The notes beneath the pieces are model-generated. The model did not search any database, had not been told where the DNA came from, and saw only the letters and a program-made list of their open reading frames with translations. 15,876 bases of DNA from an uncultured bacterium (GTDB lineage Bacteria > Bacillota > Clostridia > Christensenellales > Borkfalkiaceae): the NCBI GenBank assembly GCA_934871445.1, contig CAKXBD010000023.1:4929-20804 (forward strand). Reading direction: 5' to 3'. This document shows positions 1 through 6,522 of this stretch, one piece after another. Each line of letters begins with the position of its first letter. Position 1 is the stretch's first letter. The translations under genes were made by a program, and so were the position numbers.

Positions 1-149
1 TCTTGTCGAGCGCGAAGGAAAAGGGCGCGGAGGAAGTGATTACCGCCTGCCCGCTTTGCTTGTATAATCTGAAAGAGAAGGGCGGGAATATTTTGCCCGT
101 GAGATACTTCACGGAGCTTCTTGCCGAAGCGCTGGGGGTGAAAGCATGA
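1..149 (+). CDS. hdrB: Heterodisulfide reductase subunit B-like protein, C-terminal end (partial)
   Basis: The gene enters from the left edge and is read in the frame whose codons start at position 3; it ends with TGA at 147-149. The visible 48 residues contain ACPLCLYNL, the CPxC motif that closes a CCG (cysteine-rich) domain, followed by a helical tail. In the HdrB family the CCG cysteines hold the unusual [4Fe-4S] clusters that reduce disulfides or pass electrons onward. The stop overlaps the hdrC start by four bases (ATGA), and hdrC and hdrA follow, which is the main reason to call it HdrB rather than another CCG protein such as GlpC or LutA. The upstream CCG domain and the promoter lie outside the window. 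Its electron acceptor is unknown: bacteria of this kind are not expected to have the methanogen CoM-S-S-CoB disulfide. Confidence 0.85.
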   Translation, partial: LSSAKEKGAEEVITACPLCLYNLKEKGGNILPVRYFTELLAEALGVKA

Positions 150-532
150 CGAGAGAAGAACAAAAAGAAAATCTCCTCCGTTTGAGCGGAACGGACGTCA
201 GAAAATGCATGAAGTGCGGGAAGTGCTCCGGTCGCTGTCCCGCGTTCAAGGAAATGGATATAAAGCCCCACCAATTCGTTTCCCTGCTCGTCAAGGGCAA
301 GGTAGAGGAACTTTTGAAAAGCGAAGCGATATGGAGCTGCCTTTCCTGCATGGCGTGCGTAGAGAGATGTCCGCGCGGCGTAGCGCCGGCTGCCGTCATC
401 GAAGCGGTACGGGATACGGTGGTGCGCATGCAGAACGGAAACGGAATCAAGGCGGAGGAGATTCCTCCCATCGTAGACGAGCTCATTCCTCAACAACTGC
501 TCGTCAGCGCGTATAGAAAATACAACAAATGA
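146..532 (+). CDS. hdrC: Heterodisulfide reductase subunit C-like ferredoxin
   Basis: This 128-residue protein has two classical [4Fe-4S] motifs, CxxCxxCxxxCP, at C21/C24/C27/C31 and C65/C68/C71/C75, in the helical fold typical of HdrC. Its family role is to relay electrons between the flavin/iron-sulfur subunit HdrA and the CCG-domain subunit HdrB. The length is shorter than methanogen HdrC (usually about 180) but normal for bacterial copies. No signal peptide or membrane segment is visible, so it should be cytosolic. The ATG overlaps the hdrB stop by four bases, which suggests translational coupling. The order hdrB-hdrC-hdrA is typical of bacterial Hdr loci. A gap of 26 bases separates it from hdrA. 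Confidence 0.93.
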   Translation: MTREEQKENLLRLSGTDVRKCMKCGKCSGRCPAFKEMDIKPHQFVSLLVKGKVEELLKSEAIWSCLSCMACVERCPRGVAPAAVIEAVRDTVVRMQNGNGIKAEEIPPIVDELIPQQLLVSAYRKYNK

Positions 533-558
533 TTTCAAGGTAAAGAGAGTTATATAAA

Positions 559-2550
559 ATGCAAAGAATAGGTGTTTTTATTTGTTGGTGCGGCAGTAAT
601 ATCGCGGCAACGGTAGACGTGGAAAGAGTGGCCGAAGTCATTAAGTCCGAGCCGGGCGTCGTCTTTTCGGCAAACTATCAGTACATGTGCTCCGAGAACG
701 GTCAGCAGCTCATTAAAAATGCAATCAAGGAACATCACCTGACGGGCATCGTCGTCGGGTCCTGCTCGCCCAGAATGCACGAGGCTACCTTCCGTAAGAC
801 CGCAGAAGCCGCGGGACTCAATCCCTATATGGTGGAAATCGCCAATATCCGCGAGCATTGCTCCTGGATACATAAGGACAGGGAGGAAGCGACCGAAAAG
901 GCAATCATCCTCGTCCGCACGGCGATTGCGAAGGTAAATTTGGACGCTCCCTTGCAGGCGGGAGAAAGCCCCGTCGTTAAGCGCGCGCTCGTTATCGGCG
1001 GCGGCATCGCGGGAATTCAGGCAGCGCTCGACATCGCGGAAGCGGGCTTCGAGGTGGATATTGTAGAAAAGAACGCCACGATCGGCGGCCGTATGGCGCA
1101 GCTCGATAAGACGTTCCCCACGCTCGATTGTTCGGCTTGTATTTTGACGCCGAAAATGGTGGACTGTGCCCAGAGCGATAAAATCGATATCCTGTCCTAC
1201 TCCGAAGTGGAGGAGGTCAAGGGCTTCGTCGGCAATTTTTCGGTAAAAATCCGTAAAAAAGCCAGATATGTAGATGAAAAGAAATGTACGGGCTGTAAGG
1301 TTTGTATGGAGAAATGTCCCTCCAAGAAGGGATTCAACGAGTTCAATATGAACCTCAATAACCGTACGGCTATTTATATTCCGTTTGCGCAGGCGGTTCC
1401 TAACGTGGCGGTCATCGATCCTCAGCAATGTATTAAGCTCAAAACGGGCAAATGCGGAATCTGTCAGAAATTCTGCGGCGCCGGCGCTATCGATTATACG
1501 ATGAAGGACGAATTTATCGAACGTCAATACGGCGCCATCGTCGTGGCGACGGGCTTTAAGCCCATTTCCCTCGATGCGTTCAACGAGTACGGTTATGCCG
1601 AGAATAAAGACGTCATCACGTCTTTGGAGCTCGAAAGACTGATGAACGCGGCGGGCCCTACGAACGGCGTTCTCCTGCGCCCCTCCGACGGAACGCATCC
1701 GAAGGTCATTACCTTTATTCAGTGCGTCGGTTCGCGCGATATTTCCAGCTGCGGAAAGCCTTACTGCTCGAAAATTTGCTGTATGTATACCGCAAAACAC
1801 GCCATGCTCATTCGCGAAAAGTATCCCGATACGGAGGTGCACATATTTTATATCGACGTCCGCACGCCCGGAAAGAATTATGACGAGTTCTACCGCCGCG
1901 CGGTCGAACAGTACGGCGTGGATTACATAAAGGGCATGGTCGGAAAGGTCTATAACGAGAACGGGAAACTTATGGTGCAGGGCTCCAATCTCATCGATAA
2001 CGAACAGGTGACGATTCCCTCCGACCTCGTCGTTCTCGCCGCGGCGATTGAACCTGAACCTTCAGTCAGAAAAATTGCAACCCTCCTGACGGCGAGCATC
2101 GATACGAATAACTTCCTCACCGAGGCCCATCCCAAGCTCCGTCCCGTAGAAAGTCCCACGGCGGGCGTATATCTCGCGGGCGTCTGTCAGGGACCCAAGG
2201 ACATTCCCGAAACGGTGTCCCAGGCTTCCGCATGCGCCGCAAAGGTCATCGGACTGCTCGTCAAGGACCACTTAAAGACAAATCCCTGCGTGGCTCAGCC
2301 CGACGAGACGATGTGCAACGGTTGCAGCCAATGCGCGAACGTCTGCGCGTACGGCGCCATTACTTACGTCGATAAGGAATTCCGCCTTGGCGGAGGAAAG
2401 ACGGAAATCAGAAGGGTGGCTTCCGTCAATCCCGCAGTCTGTCAGGGCTGCGGCGCCTGCACGGTCACCTGTCCTTCGGGTGCTATGGATCTCAAAGGAT
2501 TCAGCTCCAAACAAATCATGTCGGAGGTGGAAGCGATATGCAAGATATAA
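559..2550 (+). CDS. hdrA: Heterodisulfide reductase subunit A-like flavoprotein (electron-bifurcating core)
   Basis: A 663-residue HdrA. The N-terminal domain has C9, C11, C44 and C69 in the usual HdrA context (VGSCSPRMHE). A Rossmann FAD site GGGIAG lies at 147-152, and the HdrA signature DCSACILTPKM at 190-200. An inserted ferredoxin domain has C243/C246/C249/C253 and C291/C299/C302/C306. The C-terminal end has two more [4Fe-4S] motifs, C586/C589/C592/C596 and C628/C631/C634/C638. In HdrABC complexes the HdrA FAD is the site of flavin-based electron bifurcation, with ferredoxin as the low-potential product. No selenocysteine TGA is needed. The downstream mvhD-like start overlaps the end of this gene by 13 bases. 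This is the central subunit of the operon. A very long antisense frame across it looks like a composition artefact. Confidence 0.96.
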   Translation: MQRIGVFICWCGSNIAATVDVERVAEVIKSEPGVVFSANYQYMCSENGQQLIKNAIKEHHLTGIVVGSCSPRMHEATFRKTAEAAGLNPYMVEIANIREHCSWIHKDREEATEKAIILVRTAIAKVNLDAPLQAGESPVVKRALVIGGGIAGIQAALDIAEAGFEVDIVEKNATIGGRMAQLDKTFPTLDCSACILTPKMVDCAQSDKIDILSYSEVEEVKGFVGNFSVKIRKKARYVDEKKCTGCKVCMEKCPSKKGFNEFNMNLNNRTAIYIPFAQAVPNVAVIDPQQCIKLKTGKCGICQKFCGAGAIDYTMKDEFIERQYGAIVVATGFKPISLDAFNEYGYAENKDVITSLELERLMNAAGPTNGVLLRPSDGTHPKVITFIQCVGSRDISSCGKPYCSKICCMYTAKHAMLIREKYPDTEVHIFYIDVRTPGKNYDEFYRRAVEQYGVDYIKGMVGKVYNENGKLMVQGSNLIDNEQVTIPSDLVVLAAAIEPEPSVRKIATLLTASIDTNNFLTEAHPKLRPVESPTAGVYLAGVCQGPKDIPETVSQASACAAKVIGLLVKDHLKTNPCVAQPDETMCNGCSQCANVCAYGAITYVDKEFRLGGGKTEIRRVASVNPAVCQGCGACTVTCPSGAMDLKGFSSKQIMSEVEAICKI

Positions 2551-3002
2551 CGACGGAAAAGAAAGAATATGTCCCCAATATCGTGGCGTTCTGCTGCAAC
2601 TGGTGTTCGTATGCGGGGGCGGATCTCGCGGGTTCCAGCCGTCTGAGCTATCCCGCCAACGTCAAGATTATCCGCGTTCCCTGCTCCTGCCGCGTCAATC
2701 CCATGTTTGTCCTGAAAGCGTTTCAGCGGGGTGCCGACGGCGTAATTCTCTGCGGCTGTCATCCCGGCGACTGCCATTATGTGACGGGGAATTATTATAC
2801 GAGGAGAAGAATGGCGCTGCTGTTCAGCTTTTTGAACTATCTCGGAATAGAAAAGGAGCGCACGCGCGTGGAATGGGTTTCCGCCGCGGAGGGTGCGCGT
2901 TTTTCCGCCGTCATGAACGATTTCGTAAAGACGGTGACGGCGCTCGGGGAAAACAAACGCCTGACCGATTTGAGGTGCAAGGAGGACAAGAACAATGCGT
3001 GA
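2538..3002 (+). CDS. mvhD: MvhD/FloxD-like [2Fe-2S] electron-transfer subunit
   Basis: A 154-residue protein of the F420-non-reducing hydrogenase delta subunit family. Conserved cysteines appear as CCNWC (C19, C20, C23), PCSCR (C49, C51) and CGCHPGDCHY (C72, C74, C79). In known complexes MvhD binds a [2Fe-2S] cluster and docks an electron-donating module (hydrogenase, formate dehydrogenase or Flox diaphorase) onto HdrA. No hydrogenase large or small subunit is in view. The next genes instead encode a Flox-type diaphorase, so this protein probably passes electrons from NAD(P)H to HdrA. A strong ribosome site (GGAGGTGG, 2523-2530) lies inside the end of hdrA. The gene overlaps hdrA by 13 bases and the next gene by 8. 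Confidence 0.93.
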   Translation: MQDITTEKKEYVPNIVAFCCNWCSYAGADLAGSSRLSYPANVKIIRVPCSCRVNPMFVLKAFQRGADGVILCGCHPGDCHYVTGNYYTRRRMALLFSFLNYLGIEKERTRVEWVSAAEGARFSAVMNDFVKTVTALGENKRLTDLRCKEDKNNA

Positions 3003-3981
3003 CGTCGAATTGAAAATGAAAGAACGCGCCGCCGAACTTTTGAAGAGCGGCGAAGTCGCGCGCGTAATCGGCTGGAAGAAGGGCGAGTTTTATTTCGATC
3101 CGGAACCCTCCGTATTTGAGACGGAAGCCGAGCTTGAAAACTTTGTCTATAACGGTTTTTGCGGAGCAAATTTATCCAAATATCTGATTGCCGCGAGCAA
3201 AAAACCCGGCAAGACGGCGGTATTTTTGAAGCCCTGCGATACATACAGCTTTAACGAGCTCGTAAAGGAACATCGCGTCGTTCGTGAAAATATCCATGTA
3301 GTGGCAATCGAATGTCAGGGTAAGCTGGATATTTCCAAAATCAAGAAGCTGGGTGCGGACGCGGTGACGGAAGTGGAAGAGTTGGGCGAGAAGGTAAAGG
3401 TATCCTCCCTCTACGGAGATATGGAATTTGTGAAAGAGGAAGTACTTCTCGAAAAATGCCTTTGCTGTAAAGGAAAAGATCATAAAGCGGCGGACGAGAC
3501 GATTATCCTTCACGAAATGCCCGAGACGAAAAACGACCGTTTTTCGGGCGTTGAGAAACTAGAAGCGATGACTCCCGACGAACGTTTTGCCTTCTGGAAG
3601 AACGAGCTTTCCAAATGTATCCGCTGCAATGCTTGTCGCAACGTTTGTCCCGCATGCTCCTGCGTGAAATGCGTATTCGATAATCCCAATTCGGGAATTG
3701 CGGCAAAAGCGAACGACACGGAGTTTGAAGAACAGATGTTCCACATTATCCGCGCGTTTCACGTGGCGGGGCGGTGCACCGACTGCGGAGAGTGCAGCCG
3801 CGTCTGTCCGCAGAATATCCCCCTGCACCTTCTGAACAGAAAATTTATAAAGGATATCGATACTTTGTACGGCGAATTCCAAGCGGGGGACGTACCCGAG
3901 GGAAAGACGCCGCTCACCGATTATCGGACGGAAGATACCGAGCCGGGTAAGGTCTTTGACGCGGAGGGAAAGCATGCTTAA
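2995..3981 (+). CDS. Flox-type iron-sulfur subunit (FrhB-like N-terminus plus two [4Fe-4S] motifs)
   Basis: A 328-residue cytosolic protein. Residues 1-170 resemble the FrhB/FdhB-like region found in Flox iron-sulfur subunits, with KPCD (79-82), C107 and a CLCC cluster (C155, C157, C158). The C-terminal half carries a ferredoxin-type pair, C208/C211/C214/C218 and C261/C264/C267/C271. Three extra cysteines (C221, C223, C226) directly follow the first motif. Flox gene clusters of sulfate reducers contain two such iron-sulfur proteins, FloxB and FloxC, that connect the FAD/NAD(P)-binding FloxA to the MvhD-like FloxD. I cannot say with certainty which of the two this is, so no symbol is given. 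The start has an AGGAGG site about 10 bases upstream and overlaps the previous stop by 8 bases. Confidence 0.88.
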   Translation: MRDVELKMKERAAELLKSGEVARVIGWKKGEFYFDPEPSVFETEAELENFVYNGFCGANLSKYLIAASKKPGKTAVFLKPCDTYSFNELVKEHRVVRENIHVVAIECQGKLDISKIKKLGADAVTEVEELGEKVKVSSLYGDMEFVKEEVLLEKCLCCKGKDHKAADETIILHEMPETKNDRFSGVEKLEAMTPDERFAFWKNELSKCIRCNACRNVCPACSCVKCVFDNPNSGIAAKANDTEFEEQMFHIIRAFHVAGRCTDCGECSRVCPQNIPLHLLNRKFIKDIDTLYGEFQAGDVPEGKTPLTDYRTEDTEPGKVFDAEGKHA

Positions 3982-5002
3982 AATCAGTAAAGAAAAATTA
4001 AACGGATTATATAGCAAAATTTCCGCCTCCATGCCCCTGTATATGCCCTTGAAAAAGGCAGGCGAAGCCAATTACGGGCTTTGGTCGGACGGGCAGGAGA
4101 GCGCTCTCGGCGTTCTCAAAACGGTAAAATCTCCCAAAGATCTTTTCTTTCCGCAGAGCGAAACGATGATGAAGTTTAAGACGGAAGGGAAAAGCATTGA
4201 AATTTTAGACGTCAGGGAGGAGCAGAAGCCGTTCGTTCTTTTTGGCGTCAAGGCGTGCGATTTCAAGGCGTTCGATATTCTCGACAGAGTATTCCTCGCT
4301 GAGCCCGTCGATACGTATTATCAGTCCAGACGGAACGCGGGAATCATCGTCACGCTCGCTTGTTCCCGTCCCGAAGAAAGCTGTTTTTGTAAGGTGTTCG
4401 GAATCGACGCGGCGGAGCCTGCCGGCGACGTCACGACGTGGCTGGACGAAAAATATCTCTATTGGCGCGCGAATACCGAGAAAGGAAATGCCCTTACGGA
4501 AAGCGTAAAAGAGCTTTTTGAAAACGGTGGAGAGGGAGAAGTCTCCGCGCAGCAGCAAAAAACGCGCGAAATTATCGAAAAGCTGCCCTTCTCGCACTTG
4601 GATTTGTCCCGTTTCAAGCCCGAAAATCTCAACGAGCTTTTCGAGTCTCCCGAATGGGAAAGCCTTTCCGAAGCCTGTCTCGGCTGCGGAGCATGTACTT
4701 TCGTATGTCCGACCTGTCAGTGCTTCGATATCCGCGATTTCAAGACAAATGAGGGCGTTATCCGTTATCGCTGCTGGGATTCGTGTATGTATTCCGATTT
4801 CACGCTGATGGCGGCGGCAAACAGCCGTACGACGCAGATGCAGAGGTATCGACAGAGATTTATGCATAAGCTCGTCTATTATCCGTCTCAGCATGAGGGA
4901 GTGTATTCGTGCGTCGGCTGCGGACGGTGCGTCAATAAGTGCCCTCAGCATCTCAACATTATAAAGGTCGCAAAAACGTTGGGAGGTAAAGCGCATGATT
5001 AA
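3974..5002 (+). CDS. Flox-type iron-sulfur subunit, AsrA/HydB-like, two [4Fe-4S] motifs
   Basis: A 342-residue protein. The ATG at 3974 was chosen over an in-frame ATG at 3956 because a GGAGG site (3963-3967) sits just before it and because it gives the same 8-base start/stop overlap as its neighbours. The N-terminal half has a conserved GVKACDFKAF segment (91-100) and CFC (137-139), as in the sulfhydrogenase beta subunit and anaerobic sulfite reductase A. The ferredoxin-like half has C235/C238/C241/C245, then C248/C250 and the C267/C271 pair (RCWDSC), and finally C313/C316/C319/C323. In AsrAB-like pairs this subunit takes electrons from the partner FAD/NAD(P)H reductase, which is exactly the next gene. 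It is therefore the likely link between the diaphorase and the rest of the Flox/MvhD chain. Confidence 0.88.
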   Translation: MLKISKEKLNGLYSKISASMPLYMPLKKAGEANYGLWSDGQESALGVLKTVKSPKDLFFPQSETMMKFKTEGKSIEILDVREEQKPFVLFGVKACDFKAFDILDRVFLAEPVDTYYQSRRNAGIIVTLACSRPEESCFCKVFGIDAAEPAGDVTTWLDEKYLYWRANTEKGNALTESVKELFENGGEGEVSAQQQKTREIIEKLPFSHLDLSRFKPENLNELFESPEWESLSEACLGCGACTFVCPTCQCFDIRDFKTNEGVIRYRCWDSCMYSDFTLMAAANSRTTQMQRYRQRFMHKLVYYPSQHEGVYSCVGCGRCVNKCPQHLNIIKVAKTLGGKAHD

Positions 5003-5822
5003 TGAAAATCTCATTCCGAAAATCGGTGTAATCACGGATATCCGAAAGGATACGCCCGACGTCAAGACCTTCCGCGTCGTCGGTACGGACGGCAAAAAAC
5101 TGTTCGAGCATTTGCCCGGTCAGTGTGCGATGGTTTCCGTTCCCGGCGTCGGAGAGTGCATGTTTTCCATCACTTCTTCTCCCACGAACGAGGAATTTAT
5201 GGAATTTTCCATCAAAAAATGCGGCTGCGTCACCGAGGTCATTCATTCCCTCGAAGTGGGGCAGCAGATTACCGTGCGCGGTCCTTACGGCAGAAATTTC
5301 CCTGTGGAGGAGGATTTCAAGGGTAAGGATATGCTCTTTATCGCGGGTGGTATCGGCCTTGCGCCTTTGAGAAGCGTCATCAACTATATCAGACATTACC
5401 GTAAAAATTACGGGAAAGTCGTCGTGGTTTACGGCGCTCGGAGCAAGGACGACCTCGTAGATATCGAGGAGATACGCACCGAATGGGAAAAGGAACCCGA
5501 TTTTGAAGTGTATCTTACTATCGACCGCCCGCAGGAGGGCTGGGACGGACATGTCGGTTTCGTGCCCGCTTACGTCAAGGAATTGGGGCTCAATCCGAAC
5601 ATGACGGCGGTTCTTTGCGGACCTCCCATCATGATCAAGTTTACTCTGGCGGGGCTCTTGGAGCTCGGGTTCGATAAATCCCGCGTATATACGACGCTGG
5701 AACTTCGCATGAAGTGCGGTATCGGCAAATGCGGCAGATGTAACGTCGGAGATAAATTCGTCTGTAAGGACGGACCCGTGTTCCGCATGGACGAGCTGGA
5801 CGAACTGCCCGACGAGTATTGA
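4995..5822 (+). CDS. FAD/NAD(P)-binding diaphorase with C-terminal [2Fe-2S] (FloxA/AsrB/PyrK-like)
   Basis: A 275-residue ferredoxin-reductase-fold protein. It has an FAD-binding beta-barrel with the FSITSSP segment (57-63) and RGPYGR (95-100). A nucleotide-binding domain follows, with AGGIGLAPLRS (117-127) and CGPP (208-211). The tail has C241/C246/C249/C257, the [2Fe-2S] pattern of PyrK and AsrB-type reductases. It should oxidise NADH or NADPH in the cytoplasm and feed single electrons to the adjacent iron-sulfur subunits. This makes NAD(P)H, not hydrogen or formate, the probable donor for the Hdr core. Whether NADH or NADPH is preferred cannot be read from the motif. The start overlaps the previous stop by 8 bases and has a GGAGG site. 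Confidence 0.93.
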   Translation: MINENLIPKIGVITDIRKDTPDVKTFRVVGTDGKKLFEHLPGQCAMVSVPGVGECMFSITSSPTNEEFMEFSIKKCGCVTEVIHSLEVGQQITVRGPYGRNFPVEEDFKGKDMLFIAGGIGLAPLRSVINYIRHYRKNYGKVVVVYGARSKDDLVDIEEIRTEWEKEPDFEVYLTIDRPQEGWDGHVGFVPAYVKELGLNPNMTAVLCGPPIMIKFTLAGLLELGFDKSRVYTTLELRMKCGIGKCGRCNVGDKFVCKDGPVFRMDELDELPDEY

Positions 5823-5837
5823 GCGAAGGAGAATATC

Positions 5838-6512
5838 ATGGAAAATTTAGTAAACGTTTATCTTTTCGGGAAAAGGTATCAGGTACCCGAAAGTCTGACG
5901 ATTATGAAAGCGATGGAATATGCGGGATACCAGCTCGTTCGCGGGTGCGGTTGCAGAAACGGCTTCTGCGGCGCTTGCGCAACCATTTACCGCATTAAAG
6001 GTCAGCAGGAGCTTAAAACCTGCCTTGCCTGTCAGACGCAGGTAGAGGAGGGAATGTACGTGGCGACGCTGCCCTTCTTCCCGCTGGTGAAGCAAGTTTA
6101 TGACATTGAAAAAATAAAGCCTACGCAGCAGATTATGATGCAGCTGTATCCCGAGATTTATTCGTGTATCGGCTGTAACGCCTGCACAAAGAGCTGTACG
6201 CAGGGACTGAACGTTATGCAGTACATCGCCTACGCGCAGCGCGGCGAATACGAGAAATGCGCGGAGGAGAGCTTCGACTGCGTCATGTGCGGAGTATGTT
6301 CCTCGCGTTGTCCTGCGGGAATTTCTCACCCGCAAGTCGCGGAGCTCGCAAGGCGGCTCACGGGAAAATACCTCGCGCCGAAGAGCGAACATCTCGAAAA
6401 GCGAGTAGAGGAAATCAAAGAGGGCAAGTATGAAGCCCTTCTCGAAAACCTCATGCAAAAACCCGTCGAAGAGATGAAAGAGCTGTATAACCACAGAGAG
6501 ATAGAAAAATAA
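5838..6512 (+). CDS. Fumarate reductase-type iron-sulfur protein, [2Fe-2S] plus two [4Fe-4S] motifs
   Basis: A 224-residue protein. The N-terminus is a plant-ferredoxin-like fold with C39/C44/C47 and C62 for a [2Fe-2S] cluster, plus extra C37 and C65. The second half has two full CxxCxxCxxxC motifs, C110/C113/C116/C120 and C148/C151/C154/C158. Ordinary SdhB/FrdB has [2Fe-2S], [4Fe-4S] and [3Fe-4S]. Here both later sites look like complete [4Fe-4S] ligands, as in HdrC or the N-terminal part of methanogen thiol:fumarate reductase subunit B. The C-terminus is a charged helical tail without membrane segments. It directly precedes the flavoprotein (10 bases between stop and start), so it is its likely electron donor and the bridge to HdrB/HdrC. 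The ribosome site AAGGAG precedes the ATG. Confidence 0.88.
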   Translation: MENLVNVYLFGKRYQVPESLTIMKAMEYAGYQLVRGCGCRNGFCGACATIYRIKGQQELKTCLACQTQVEEGMYVATLPFFPLVKQVYDIEKIKPTQQIMMQLYPEIYSCIGCNACTKSCTQGLNVMQYIAYAQRGEYEKCAEESFDCVMCGVCSSRCPAGISHPQVAELARRLTGKYLAPKSEHLEKRVEEIKEGKYEALLENLMQKPVEEMKELYNHREIEK

Positions 6513-6522
6513 GGAGAAGCGT

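Noticed and set aside
550..1842. Long (430-codon) open frame on the minus strand opposite hdrA
   Set aside because: It lies fully antisense to a clearly recognised HdrA, shows no family motif, and is explained by the codon bias of the sense gene.
3956..3973. Earlier in-frame ATG for the AsrA-like gene
   Set aside because: It has no good ribosome site and would lengthen the overlap. The ATG at 3974 has GGAGG and the same 8-base overlap as its neighbours.
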